Source of the DNA: Collimonas sp. OK307
Lineage (GTDB): Bacteria; Pseudomonadota; Gammaproteobacteria; Burkholderiales; Burkholderiaceae_D
Assembly (NCBI RefSeq): GCF_900113705.1
Contig: NZ_FOQI01000010.1
Coordinates: 62,001 to 126,000, forward strand
Direction: 5' to 3'
DNA: 64,000 bases
The notes under the pieces are model-generated. The model worked only from the letters and a program-made list of their open reading frames with translations, was not told where the DNA came from and searched no databases. Both the position numbers and the translations under genes were made by a program. This document shows, piece after piece, positions 18,821 to 27,664 of this stretch; within the stretch, counting starts at the first letter, position 1, and every line of letters begins with the position of its first letter.

Positions 18821-19705
18821 TCAAACCGTCCCGGCACGCAAAGGCACAAAATGACAGTCTTCCAGTGTGGTACTGGTCCAATCAAATTTACTTGTTCGCT
18901 GGATGAGCTGCAGTACTTGATGACGGGAACCGACCGGCGCCACCAAACGGCCGCCGATCGTCAATTGGTCCAGTAAAGCTTGCGGTACTTCGAGGCCGGC
19001 TGCAGCCAGTATGATACCGTCGAAAGGGGCAACTTGGGGCAGGCCAAGCATACCATCTCCATAATGCAAGCGGATATTGGCGATCCGCAGCGGACGCAAG
19101 TTGCTTCTCGCCAGTTCGTGCAAGGGTTTGATCCGTTCTATCGAGTACACTTCCTTCGCAACCAGAGACAACACCGCCGCCTGGTAACCGCAACCGGTGC
19201 CGATTTCCAGCACCCGATTCAAGACGCCGCCTTGCTGGTTATCGCGCATGATCTCTATCATGCGCGCCACGATATACGGCTGCGAAATAGTCTGATGATG
19301 GCCGATCGGTAACGAGGCATCTATGTATGCCTGGCTGGACAAGCCCGGCTCCATGAACATATGGCGTGGCACCGCTTCCATGGCCGCCAGCACCCTGGCG
19401 TCGTTCACCCCCTGCCTGGCAACCCGATCCACCATGGCCTTGCGCACGCCATCGGACACCATGGAGTCGGAGCGCTCGACATGACTTGCCGTTTGCGCCG
19501 GACGCGCCATCGACCTGTTTACCGATGGCGCTGGCGCAGCACCTGACGCGGTCCGAGGCACAGGTACCGGCCGTGAGCTCTCCCAGGCCGCATTTTTGGT
19601 TGCGGTCTGCGGGGTGGCGACACTACGCTTGCTATGATCGGTTTTGGATTTTTGGTCGACTACCGACGACAGCGTCAGCGGGAAACGCTTGGCCTTGTCG
19701 GTCAT
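18821..19705 (-). CDS. pcm: Protein-L-isoaspartate O-methyltransferase with long N-terminal extension
   Basis: 294 aa, against about 210 for typical bacterial Pcm. The catalytic domain starts near residue 80 ([19 protein letters not shown]) and holds the SAM-binding [16 protein letters not shown], the substrate loop MVEPGLS-like segment ([14 protein letters not shown]) and [17 protein letters not shown]. The enzyme repairs isoaspartyl residues in aged proteins. The first roughly 80 residues are low-complexity, rich in Ser/Pro/Ala/Arg and probably disordered. Its ATG overlaps the surE stop (ATGA), which supports this start. Confidence 0.94.
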   Translation of the reverse strand: MTDKAKRFPLTLSSVVDQKSKTDHSKRSVATPQTATKNAAWESSRPVPVPRTASGAAPAPSVNRSMARPAQTASHVERSDSMVSDGVRKAMVDRVARQGVNDARVLAAMEAVPRHMFMEPGLSSQAYIDASLPIGHHQTISQPYIVARMIEIMRDNQQGGVLNRVLEIGTGCGYQAAVLSLVAKEVYSIERIKPLHELARSNLRPLRIANIRLHYGDGMLGLPQVAPFDGIILAAAGLEVPQALLDQLTIGGRLVAPVGSRHQVLQLIQRTSKFDWTSTTLEDCHFVPLRAGTV

Positions 19706-20439
19706 GACAAGTCTTTCCTCAGCGCAGCCAATTGCGCCGAATGCGTCAAATCAATCTGCAATGGCGTGATCGAAACGTGGCCGTTGGCGGTAGCATGGAA
19801 ATCGGTGCCCTCGCCGGCATCACGCGCGGCGCCTGCCGGCCCGATCCAGTAAATATCGCGGCCATGCGGATCCTTGTCCTTGATGACAGCTTCAGATTCA
19901 TGCCGCTTTCCCAGCCGGGTCGCGACTGCGGTTTTCAGTTGATCGTAAGGCAGGTTGGGAATATTCACATTCAGCAAATAGGGTTGCGGCAGATTGTCAA
20001 AGCGGCGCTCGACGATTTCACGCGCCACCGTGGCCGCCGCCTCCAACTCATCCCAGCCTTTGTGCAGTTGCGAAAAAGCGATGGCCGGAATGCCAAACAG
20101 GAAACCTTCGGTGGCCGCCGCCACGGTGCCGGAATAAAGCGTGTCATCGCCCATGTTTTGACCTTGATTGATACCGGAGACGATCAGGTCCGGCCGAAAA
20201 TTGAGCAAACCGGTCAAGGCTATGTGCACGCAATCAGATGGCGTCCCATTCACAAAATAGAACCCGTTGTCAGCGCGCTTCACAGATAAAGGCCGATCCA
20301 GCGTCAGCGAGTTGGAAGAACCGGAGCGATTGCTATCCGGGGCTACCACCACTATTTCGGCAATCGGTGTCAGTACATTCGCCAGAGCGATAATGCCCGG
20401 CGCCAGGTAACCATCGTCGTTGCTGATCAATATTTTCAT
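19702..20439 (-). CDS. surE: 5'/3'-nucleotidase SurE
   Basis: 245 aa. The metal-binding N-terminus ([14 protein letters not shown], Asp8-Asp9), Ser in [12 protein letters not shown] and Asn in [20 protein letters not shown] are the family's active-site residues. SurE is a divalent-metal nucleotidase active on nucleoside monophosphates and short polyphosphate, linked to stationary-phase survival. It heads the surE-pcm-nlpD-rpoS block, and the pcm start overlaps its stop. Confidence 0.97.
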   Translation of the reverse strand: MKILISNDDGYLAPGIIALANVLTPIAEIVVVAPDSNRSGSSNSLTLDRPLSVKRADNGFYFVNGTPSDCVHIALTGLLNFRPDLIVSGINQGQNMGDDTLYSGTVAAATEGFLFGIPAIAFSQLHKGWDELEAAATVAREIVERRFDNLPQPYLLNVNIPNLPYDQLKTAVATRLGKRHESEAVIKDKDPHGRDIYWIGPAGAARDAGEGTDFHATANGHVSITPLQIDLTHSAQLAALRKDLS

Positions 20440-20788
20440 ATTTTGATTTTACCCGAAGCAATGTTACTGATTTATGAAGATTTTTGAAATTTATCCAGCT
20501 GCATCCTATAGACGCACAAGAGAAAGGTTTGGTTGCCTTTTGAGCATGTAAGCCACGCGTTTGTAAAATTATGTTGCAGCGCCGCACAAAATTCACAATA
20601 TACGCGTAAAAACAGGTATTGTTAGCGCTATCAAGATTACATTAGCAAGTGTCTCCAACCGGCACACGAGTTAACGCCGAATGCGTTAAAGCCGAACCGC
20701 CGCCGGCCTGCATCTGACAGGAACAACGTTCTGCGGCAAGACCGCCGTTCAATCACCTCACCTGTTTAAACGATCAAGGAGCCCCCCC
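20440..20788. promoter_or_regulatory. Divergent regulatory gap between surE and the phasin gene
   Basis: These 349 bp hold no credible ORF. Two divergent promoters are expected. One GC-rich stretch (TGTTGCAGCGCCGCACA, about 20571-20587) has partial dyad symmetry and recalls the TGC/GCA-rich targets of PHA regulators, but I cannot confirm a PhaR site. A GGAG lies 9 bp before the phasin ATG at 20789. Confidence 0.45.
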
Positions 20789-21292
20789 ATGACATCGTAC
20801 CGAATCCGCAACACTCCCCCCATTAGCGCCGCCCCGCTGAACGCCTGGACCGACTTGCTGTTCAAAGCGGGGGAAATGATGAGCGCCTCTGCGCAAGTGA
20901 TCGGCCACCGCACCGCCCGGATGGCGCTAGCCGGACCGACGCCTAACCAGCGCGACCGTAATGAATTCAATCTGATGAGCCAGGAAAAAATGGAAGTGGC
21001 CGCGGAGTCGGCGCACGCCATGGCAATTCGGATAATGAGCTCGCATCAGGAAGCTGCCAGCCTGGCAATACAACACATGCTGGACGGCGCCACCAACCTG
21101 ATGTCGGTGGCCAGCAGCAGCACGCTGCATCAATCCGGGCGCCGGCAGAGCAAGCTGGCGCATGACGCCATCCGCAACTCTGCCGAGGCGGTATCGCAGT
21201 TCAACACTTCACTGGCGAACATCGCCCAAACCGGATTGCATCCGATCCACGCACGGGCGACAGCCAACGCAAAACGTTTGAAGAAACTCTGA
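20789..21292 (+). CDS. Phasin-like polyhydroxyalkanoate granule-associated protein
   Basis: 167 aa, nearly all amphipathic helix with no cysteine and no membrane segment. It resembles the phasin family whose members carry a segment like NEFNLMSQEKMEVAAESAHA (here about residues 51-70). Phasins coat PHA granules and control their size and number. The start has AAGGAG upstream. It stands alone, on the opposite strand to both neighbours. The family call rests on this segment and overall composition; the exact phasin subgroup is uncertain. Confidence 0.75.
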   Translation: MTSYRIRNTPPISAAPLNAWTDLLFKAGEMMSASAQVIGHRTARMALAGPTPNQRDRNEFNLMSQEKMEVAAESAHAMAIRIMSSHQEAASLAIQHMLDGATNLMSVASSSTLHQSGRRQSKLAHDAIRNSAEAVSQFNTSLANIAQTGLHPIHARATANAKRLKKL

Positions 21293-21330
21293 GAGAAATA
21301 GGTTACAAATATTGCTATTTGACAGCGTTA

Positions 21331-21357
21331 TTAAGCCCGCTTATCAAGCCTGCTTAA
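21331..21357. terminator. Hairpin between phasin gene and pigment operon
   Basis: TTAAGCCCGCT (21331-21341) and AGCCTGCTTAA (21347-21357) pair with nine of eleven matches and a 5-nt loop. It lies between convergent genes. There is no long T run, so its strength as a terminator is uncertain. Confidence 0.5.
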
Positions 21358-21415
21358 ATACCGTCGATGAGGAAGCGACTAGCTACGCAATCTACGGAAG
21401 AAAATCAGGCGGTGC

Positions 21416-22120
21416 TCAGTGCCGGCTTAATTGCTGCGACCAAGCCGACGGCGTAGCGCCATGCAGATAAATCCGTGCTACTGATTGCAAGCGATCACGA
21501 CTGCATAACGTCATCGCCAAACCTTGCGTCGACCAAGTGCGGGCATGCCAATCCGACCCCGATCGCAAGCGTACACCGACGGCTACTTGCTCTGGTGGAG
21601 GGGCGGCACGCTCCTGAGCCGACATCAGTTTGAACAGTGCCTCTTTGCTGCTCCACATGGTATAAAAGTCCGCCACTTTATCGTCTGCGGGACGGCTGGA
21701 CAACCAATTGCTTTCGGCCTCGGAAAAAGCGGCGCGGCCGATAGCATCGACGTCGCGCTCGGCATCCAGTGTCTCAATATCGAGACCCAGCGCCGTATCG
21801 TTACTTGCGGCGCAAGCTACCCAGCCGCGGCTGTGCGACAAACTGAAGTAAGGGAGCGTGGCGTTGGTGGCGGGCAGTTGCACCAATGGCGCCTGGTTCT
21901 TACGCTCGGTGACGCACACGGCATCAGTTGCGACGCCGGCAAGGCGGGCGACCGCAAACCGCAACAAGATCCGCCCGAGCAAAAATTCACTCTGGCGCAC
22001 CGGCCGCTGAAACCGTTGGTAACGCAACAGTTCCTCTGTACTTAAACAGGCAAGGAAGCGGTTGCGGTCATCGTCCGTCAACTGATTGGCGTTGTGCAAC
22101 AGGATGACCGCGGATGGCAT
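21416..22120 (-). CDS. 4'-phosphopantetheinyl transferase of the aryl-polyene cluster
   Basis: 234 aa Sfp-type transferase. The magnesium-binding GLDIETLDAERD motif and the helix FYTMWSSKEALFKLM (WxxKEA) are present. It would convert the two cluster ACPs (36927-37469) to their holo form. It is the last gene of the minus-strand operon, 8 bp after the ketosynthase. Sfp-type and AcpS-type enzymes differ in length; this one is clearly the longer type. Confidence 0.9.
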   Translation of the reverse strand: MPSAVILLHNANQLTDDDRNRFLACLSTEELLRYQRFQRPVRQSEFLLGRILLRFAVARLAGVATDAVCVTERKNQAPLVQLPATNATLPYFSLSHSRGWVACAASNDTALGLDIETLDAERDVDAIGRAAFSEAESNWLSSRPADDKVADFYTMWSSKEALFKLMSAQERAAPPPEQVAVGVRLRSGSDWHARTWSTQGLAMTLCSRDRLQSVARIYLHGATPSAWSQQLSRH

Positions 22121-22128
22121 CGGGAGCG

Positions 22129-23379
22129 TTAATCCAGGCGTTTGAAAATCAACGATGTATTGATGCCGCCAAACGCAAAATTATTCGACATGAAGTATTC
22201 GCATTGTAAATTGCGGCCCTCATCGACTATGTAGTCCAGCTCGGCACACTGCGGGTCCACTTGCGTCAGGTTGATGGTCGGAGCAAACCAGTCGGACCGC
22301 ATCATTTCGATGCCAACCCAGGCTTCCAGGGCGCCGCAGGCGCCTAGCGTGTGCCCGGTATAACTCTTGAGCGAGCTGATCGGCGTACGTCGGCCGAATA
22401 CGGCAGCGGTCGCATGGGATTCCGCAATGTCTCCCTGTTCGGTGCCGGTGCCATGCGCATTGATATAACCGATCGCCGCTGTCGGCAATGCGGCATCGGC
22501 CAGTGCCAGCGTCATCGCGACCTGCATGGTTTCCGCATTCGGATGGGTGACATGGCAGCCATCGCTATTGGTGCCGAAACCGACGATTTCGGCATACATC
22601 TTTGCCCCCCTGGCGCGCGCATGGTCGAAATCTTCCAGAATCAGGCTGCCGGCGCCCTCGCCGATCACCAAGCCGTCGCGGGCGCAGTCGAATGGACGCG
22701 GTGTCATGGCTGGCGTGTCATTGCGCACGCTGGTGGCAAACAATGTATCGAATACCGCCGCTTCGGTAGCGCATAATTCCTCGGCGCCGCCAGCGACCAT
22801 GATTTGCTGGCGGCCGCTGCGAATCGTCTCGTAGGCATAACCGATACCCTGGCTGCCGGACGTGCAAGCGCTGGAAGTGGTGATAACCCGGCCGGTAATG
22901 CCGAAAAACACACCGATATTGACGGGCGCCGTATGCGCCATCATTTTGATATAGGTGGTGGCGTTGATACCGCGCGTGCTGCGTTCGTCCATCATCCGGC
23001 CAAAATCGCCAATCGCCTGTGGCGTACCGGCAGATGAACCATAGGCGATTCCGCAAGCGCCGCTTTTCAGCACGGGATCGTCAATCAAGCCGGCGTCGAT
23101 CAAGGCCAGCTCGCTCGCCCTGGTCGCCATTAACGCCACCCGTCCCATACTGCGCATGCTCTTGCGGTTATAGCGATCGGACAAAGTGAATTCCGCAGCG
23201 GGGGCGCCTAACTGGGTGTTCAAACCATCGTAACCGGCCCATTCTTCCATCCGTACTATGGCGTTGCGATAGCTCCCGAGATGCGCCCGGATGCTGCTCC
23301 AGTCGTTACCGATCGGGCTGATGCCGGCCATGCCGGTCACCACTACCCGACGTTCTGCCGCGGTCTTGCTCGCACTCAT
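22129..23379 (-). CDS. Beta-ketoacyl-ACP synthase, FabF-like (aryl-polyene type)
   Basis: 416 aa. Cys-His-His triad: Cys in TSSACTSGSQG, His in NAHGTGTEQGD, His in SYTGHTLGACG. It would condense malonyl-ACP with the growing polyene. It starts in an ATGA overlap with the reductase upstream. Clusters of this type carry two full-length ketosynthases plus a chain-length-factor-like one; the other full-length one is at 24595-25794. Which of the two partners the factor cannot be settled from sequence alone. Confidence 0.92.
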   Translation of the reverse strand: MSASKTAAERRVVVTGMAGISPIGNDWSSIRAHLGSYRNAIVRMEEWAGYDGLNTQLGAPAAEFTLSDRYNRKSMRSMGRVALMATRASELALIDAGLIDDPVLKSGACGIAYGSSAGTPQAIGDFGRMMDERSTRGINATTYIKMMAHTAPVNIGVFFGITGRVITTSSACTSGSQGIGYAYETIRSGRQQIMVAGGAEELCATEAAVFDTLFATSVRNDTPAMTPRPFDCARDGLVIGEGAGSLILEDFDHARARGAKMYAEIVGFGTNSDGCHVTHPNAETMQVAMTLALADAALPTAAIGYINAHGTGTEQGDIAESHATAAVFGRRTPISSLKSYTGHTLGACGALEAWVGIEMMRSDWFAPTINLTQVDPQCAELDYIVDEGRNLQCEYFMSNNFAFGGINTSLIFKRLD

Positions 23380-24113
23380 GCCATGCCTCCGTTGACCGAA
23401 ATCACCTGGCGCGTGATATATGCAGCGTCGGCATGCATCAGGAACGCCACTGTCGCCGCTACTTCCTCCGGTTTGCCGACCCGGCGCGCCGGGATCAGTT
23501 TGAGTGCTTCATCCAACGGTACCTCACTGATCATGTCGGTTTCTATCAAGCCGGGTGCGACACAATTGACCGTGATGTTGCGCTTGGCCAGCTCGATCGC
23601 CAACGCTTTGGTGGCGCCGATAATCCCCGCCTTGGCGGCGCTGTAGTTGACCTGGCCGCGATTTCCTATCAATCCCGATACCGAAGCCAGCGTCACGATA
23701 CGGCCAGGCGCGCGACGCTGCACCATTGGCATTACCAATGGATTGAGGACATTGTAAAAACCATCCAGGTTGGTCTTCAGCACCAGATCCCAATCCTCTC
23801 CCGGCATGGCAGGGAAAGCGTTGTCGCGCGCGACACCGGCATTGCACACCACGCCATAGTAACAAGCGTGCTGCTCGACATCTGCCAGCAAGGCAGCGGC
23901 GCTGGCCTGGCGATCGCCAATGTCGAATTGCAAGACCCGCGCTTGCACGCCCAGTTCACGCACGCTCTGCGCCACGGCATCGGCCGCTTCTCGCTGTTGA
24001 TGGCAATGCAAGACGATATCGTAACCGTCGCGCGCCAGCCGCAATGCAATCGCCTTGCCGATCCCGCGGCTGGAACCGGTAACCAGCACGCTCTTGTTCA
24101 ATTCCAACGTCAT
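23376..24113 (-). CDS. 3-oxoacyl-ACP reductase, FabG-like (SDR)
   Basis: 245 aa. The NADPH-binding TGSSRGIGKAIALRL motif (about 12-26) and the catalytic Ser-Tyr-Lys set (LASVSGLIGNRGQVNYSAAK) are complete. It reduces the 3-keto group after each condensation in polyene extension. It overlaps both the dehydratase upstream and the ketosynthase downstream by ATGA, indicating strict translational coupling. Confidence 0.93.
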   Translation of the reverse strand: MTLELNKSVLVTGSSRGIGKAIALRLARDGYDIVLHCHQQREAADAVAQSVRELGVQARVLQFDIGDRQASAAALLADVEQHACYYGVVCNAGVARDNAFPAMPGEDWDLVLKTNLDGFYNVLNPLVMPMVQRRAPGRIVTLASVSGLIGNRGQVNYSAAKAGIIGATKALAIELAKRNITVNCVAPGLIETDMISEVPLDEALKLIPARRVGKPEEVAATVAFLMHADAAYITRQVISVNGGMA

Positions 24114-24598
24114 TCAGTACTTCCCTCAAGAAAAACAGCCGCATCAGCCGGCTGGAATACAGTAATGGTGGCGCTAGCCAATTGCTCACGGCCCGCATGG
24201 ATCCGGCATTCGAACGATCCTATTCCATTGTCTGCCTGCAGTATTCTATGCACATGTATTGTCAGCAGGCTGCCAACAGCAAAACAGGGGCAACTGGCTT
24301 CATAGCGCCGGGTGCCCAGCAAGAAACCGATTTTAACTGCCTCGCCACGCAACTGTGCGGTATAACCGGCGTAGGCGGCAATTGCCTGCGCCATATATTC
24401 AACGCCGACCCAGCCTGGCACGCCGCGGCCGTCGCAGAACAGGCTGTCCGGGCGGATTGCCACTTCGGCCAGCAACTCTTCCGGCCCGACTTCCAGCAAC
24501 CGGTCCAGCAAGACCATGACGCCGGAGTGCGGTAGAAAGCGTCGGATATCCAGGGTCTCGACCGGGTTCGACTGATCTATGCCTGATTGACTCATCAT
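24110..24598 (-). CDS. Hotdog-fold 3-hydroxyacyl-ACP dehydratase
   Basis: 162 aa single hotdog domain of the FabA/FabZ-like type found in aryl-polyene clusters (ApeP-like). The segment FLPHSGVMVLLDRLLEV carries the conserved His, and GWVGVEYMAQAIAAYAGY is the central helix. It would dehydrate 3-hydroxyacyl-ACP to the trans-alkene. It overlaps the ketosynthase stop (ATGATGA). A second dehydratase domain is fused to the ligase at 34454-36277. Confidence 0.87.
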   Translation of the reverse strand: MMSQSGIDQSNPVETLDIRRFLPHSGVMVLLDRLLEVGPEELLAEVAIRPDSLFCDGRGVPGWVGVEYMAQAIAAYAGYTAQLRGEAVKIGFLLGTRRYEASCPCFAVGSLLTIHVHRILQADNGIGSFECRIHAGREQLASATITVFQPADAAVFLEGSTE

Positions 24599-25794
24599 TC
24601 ACGCCCCAGCAGCAAACTTGCATTGGCGCCGCCAAATGCAAAAGAATTACTCAACGCCAGACGCAATGGCCGCCCGAGGCGAGCGCCGACAGGCTGCAAG
24701 TTAAGTTGCGGTAAACCAGGATCGCTAACGCCATCCCACAAATGCGGCGGCAGCTGGCCCTGCGGGTTACTGTCTTGCATTGCCATCCAACATAAACCCG
24801 CCTCGATTGCACCGGCCGCTCCCAGCGCATGGCCGGTAAAAGGCTTGGTCGAGCTTAGCGCGATGTGGTCGGCGAACACGGCGGCAATCGCCCGTCCCTC
24901 CATTGCATCGTTTTGCACGGTAGCGGTGCCATGCAGGTTGATATAGTCGATTTGTTTCGGCGCCACGCCCGCGCGCGCCAGAGCTTGTTCCATTGCACTG
25001 CGAGCACCCGCGCCTGACGGGTCCGGCGCAGAAATATGATACCCATCCGAAGACTCACCCCAGCCGCGCAAGCTCACGGTTGCCTCAGCCTTGCTCATCA
25101 AGAACAAGGCCGCACCTTCGCCGATATTGATGCCGTTACGATTGGCGCTGAACGGATTGCAGCGCGTTGCACTGACCGACTCCAGTGCCGCAAAGCCGGC
25201 CACGGTGAAGGCGCACAGAGAATCAACGCCGCCGGTCAGCACCACATCGCATAACCCCATGTTAATCAAACGGGCCGCGCTGGCCATAGCCTTGCTGCTC
25301 GACGCGCAAGCACTGGAATGCACATAAGCAGGCCCGGTCACGCCCAGCACCGATGCCAGTGTCGCCGCCGGCGAGGCCATTTCCTGTTGCTCATAGGCAA
25401 AGTCCGCCGGGAACTCGCCATTTTCCAGGCGATAGCGGAACGCCGCTTCACTTTGAGCGATGCCCGAGGTGCTGGTGCCGAGCACGATCGCCACCCGATC
25501 CGCGCCGAACTGCCGGATGGCCGCGTCCACTTGCGGCCGGATCTGCGCCAGCGCCGCCAAAGCGAGCTGGTTATTACGGCTGCGCTGGCCTAGCGGCAGC
25601 ATGCTGATATCGGGCAGAACAGCATCCACGCAACCCAGCGCCAGTTCACGCTCTGGTTGTGACTCTGCCCCCTGCGACTGCGAATAACGCGACGTCATGG
25701 CAACCCCGCTATCGCCGGCGAACAGGCGGCGGCTGATCTCCGCGTGGCTTTCGCCAAGCGGACAAATCATGCCGAGTTGGTTGAGATAAAGCAT
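24595..25794 (-). CDS. Beta-ketoacyl-ACP synthase (second full-length ketosynthase)
   Basis: 399 aa. Catalytic Cys in HSSACASSSKAMA and His residues in NLHGTATVQNDAMEG and KPFTGHALGAAGAIE. It differs clearly from the ketosynthase at 22129. In characterised aryl-polyene systems one ketosynthase pairs with a Cys-less chain-length factor; this or the other would pair with 38228-39022. The start is an ATG just after the DUF3261 gene's upstream junction, with a 2-bp gap to the next gene downstream. Confidence 0.92.
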   Translation of the reverse strand: MLYLNQLGMICPLGESHAEISRRLFAGDSGVAMTSRYSQSQGAESQPERELALGCVDAVLPDISMLPLGQRSRNNQLALAALAQIRPQVDAAIRQFGADRVAIVLGTSTSGIAQSEAAFRYRLENGEFPADFAYEQQEMASPAATLASVLGVTGPAYVHSSACASSSKAMASAARLINMGLCDVVLTGGVDSLCAFTVAGFAALESVSATRCNPFSANRNGINIGEGAALFLMSKAEATVSLRGWGESSDGYHISAPDPSGAGARSAMEQALARAGVAPKQIDYINLHGTATVQNDAMEGRAIAAVFADHIALSSTKPFTGHALGAAGAIEAGLCWMAMQDSNPQGQLPPHLWDGVSDPGLPQLNLQPVGARLGRPLRLALSNSFAFGGANASLLLGRE

Positions 25795-25796
25795 GA

Positions 25797-26435
25797 TTAT
25801 GGCGCCACAACAGGTACGCCGGGAGCAGCTGAAGCCGGGCCGTCAGCAGCTGTATCGCTGACCGATTCAATCGTCAGGCGATAGTGATAGCGCAAGTTAT
25901 TCAGTTCCACCTTGCCATCCCATGGCGTCGGCGTGCTGTAGTTGATCACCATTACCGGCTCTCCTTGCAGCAGCAGCGTGCGCTGCAATCCATGTTGCTC
26001 GATAGTCCAGCCTGCGGGCAGCGCCTGGCGGATCGCCGCCAGTGGCCATAATGTCAACTGCGTGTCTTCCAGCACATCTTCAGCGCGTACCTGCGACGGC
26101 AGCATGGGATGACGCCAGGACTGTAAAGTCTGTCCATCATACTGCAGGCTCAGGACCCGCTGGCCAAACGCCAGCCCGACCATATTGAAGTGCTGCGGAT
26201 CGATTTCCACTGCTGCATCGAGCTGGTCGATGCGGCCATTTCTCTCGACCGTCAAATGCTGTTGCAAACTGATATTGGCGCCCAGGCTCGCGGGCGCCAG
26301 CTTCAATCCCAGCCGCGCCGGCGCTTGCAATGCCGGCGTAGTTGTACAAGCGGCCAATGCAAGCGCCGCCAACAGCACGCAAGCACGCAAGCCAACGCTC
26401 AGCCAACTGCGGCGACCGGGCAAATTCAACTGCAT
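25797..26435 (-). CDS. DUF3261-type lipoprotein
   Basis: 212 aa. The signal peptide ends in a lipobox (LALAACTTTP). The mature part is beta-rich, with WRHPMLPSQVRAEDVLEDTQ and WPLAAIRQALPAGW, typical of the DUF3261 proteins that recur in aryl-polyene clusters. It probably works with the LolA-like protein in carrying the lipid-linked product to the outer membrane; this is inferred from context. It overlaps the flavoprotein stop by 10 bp. The C-terminus is Ala/Pro-rich. Confidence 0.8.
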   Translation of the reverse strand: MQLNLPGRRSWLSVGLRACVLLAALALAACTTTPALQAPARLGLKLAPASLGANISLQQHLTVERNGRIDQLDAAVEIDPQHFNMVGLAFGQRVLSLQYDGQTLQSWRHPMLPSQVRAEDVLEDTQLTLWPLAAIRQALPAGWTIEQHGLQRTLLLQGEPVMVINYSTPTPWDGKVELNNLRYHYRLTIESVSDTAADGPASAAPGVPVVAP

Positions 26436-27664
26436 ATCTCCTCCAGGGTACTCAGGCGACGCTTGCTTTCCTTTACATACGGATTGCTGTCGTCCCAGGC
26501 ATAGCCGGCCAGGATCGCGGCAATCATGCGACGTATCTCAGGCTGCTGTTGTTCATAAAAAATGACCTTCTGGAATCCACCCGAGTACCAGGAATCTACA
26601 AAGGTACGGAATGTATCGACGCCCTTTTTCAGCGGAATGGCATATTCTTTTTCCCAATCGACCGCTTCACCGGCAAACTGACGTTGCAACGCGGCGGCGG
26701 CCAGGCTGGCGGACTTGACTGCGATCGTGACGCCGGAAGAAAACACCGGATCGAGAAACTCCCCTGCATTGCCGAGCAAGGCATAACCTTGGCCCCAGAG
26801 CGACTTGACGTTGGACGAATAACCAACGATCTGGCGGGCTGGCGTATCCCAGTTCGCATTCTTCAGCAAGGCGCGCGATGCCGGATCTTGCATTACCAGC
26901 GTCTGCAGGCGTTCGGTCTCGCTACCTTTGAATTGATCCAGGAAAGCGGTTTCGGCGACCACCCCGATGGAACAGCGGCCGCCGGCAAACGGAATCAACC
27001 AGTACCAGACATTGCAATGTTCCGGATGCACGGTAATGCGGATCTTGTTGCGATCAAAACCAGCTGCGGCGGCGTCGATCCCATCCTCGATGTGGGTGAA
27101 AATGGCGCCGCGCACCGGAAAATTCGATGGCGTTTCCAAATCCAGCAAGCGCGACAATACGCGCCCGAAACCGCTGGCGTCCAGTACAAACCCCGCTTCC
27201 ACAATATATTCCGAGCCGTCGGCATGGCGAACAGTAACCCGCGGTTTTCCAGCATTCGCATCAAACGCCGTGACGGTGTGCTGATAGCGCACCTGGGCGC
27301 CCTGGCGCTCAGCTTCATTGGCCAGCACCTGGTCAAACCGGGCGCGCTGTACCTGGTAGGTAGTGCCCCAGCCTGCAGAATGCTTGTCGCGGAAATCGAA
27401 ATCCGTATAGCGCTCTCCGCGCACAAAAGCCGCGCCGTTCTTGTATTGGAAACCGGCTTCCACCACGGCTTGCAGCATACCGGCCTGCTGCAGATATTCC
27501 ATGCTTTGCGGCAGCAAGCTTTCGCCGATGCTGAACCGCGGAAACTGCTCCCGTTCCAGCACCAGCACTTGCCGGCCTTGCTGCAACAACAACGCCGCCG
27601 CCACCGAACCAGCCGGGCCTGCGCCAATTACCAGCACATCACATTGTTCAATTCTTGTTTGCAT
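26426..27664 (-). CDS. FAD-dependent oxidoreductase (halogenase/monooxygenase-like)
   Basis: 412 aa from the ATG at 27664 (MQTRIEQCDVLVIGAGPAGS). An ORF extends 20 codons upstream but lies inside the exporter gene and would add a lysine run. The FAD Rossmann motif GAGPAGSVAA is at about 12-21, and a second FAD motif lies near GYALLGNAGEFLDPVFSSGV. The fold is that of tryptophan-halogenase-like or geranylgeranyl-reductase-like proteins. The halogenase WxWxIP motif is not seen, so halogenation is unlikely. It may oxidise or reduce the polyene or its aromatic head; substrate unknown. Confidence 0.85.
   Translation of the reverse strand: MQTRIEQCDVLVIGAGPAGSVAAALLLQQGRQVLVLEREQFPRFSIGESLLPQSMEYLQQAGMLQAVVEAGFQYKNGAAFVRGERYTDFDFRDKHSAGWGTTYQVQRARFDQVLANEAERQGAQVRYQHTVTAFDANAGKPRVTVRHADGSEYIVEAGFVLDASGFGRVLSRLLDLETPSNFPVRGAIFTHIEDGIDAAAAGFDRNKIRITVHPEHCNVWYWLIPFAGGRCSIGVVAETAFLDQFKGSETERLQTLVMQDPASRALLKNANWDTPARQIVGYSSNVKSLWGQGYALLGNAGEFLDPVFSSGVTIAVKSASLAAAALQRQFAGEAVDWEKEYAIPLKKGVDTFRTFVDSWYSGGFQKVIFYEQQQPEIRRMIAAILAGYAWDDSNPYVKESKRRLSTLEEICS

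Noticed and set aside
26426-27664. Flavoprotein as a tryptophan halogenase
   Set aside because: The FAD fold fits, but I do not see the WxWxIP halogenase motif, so halogenation is not claimed.
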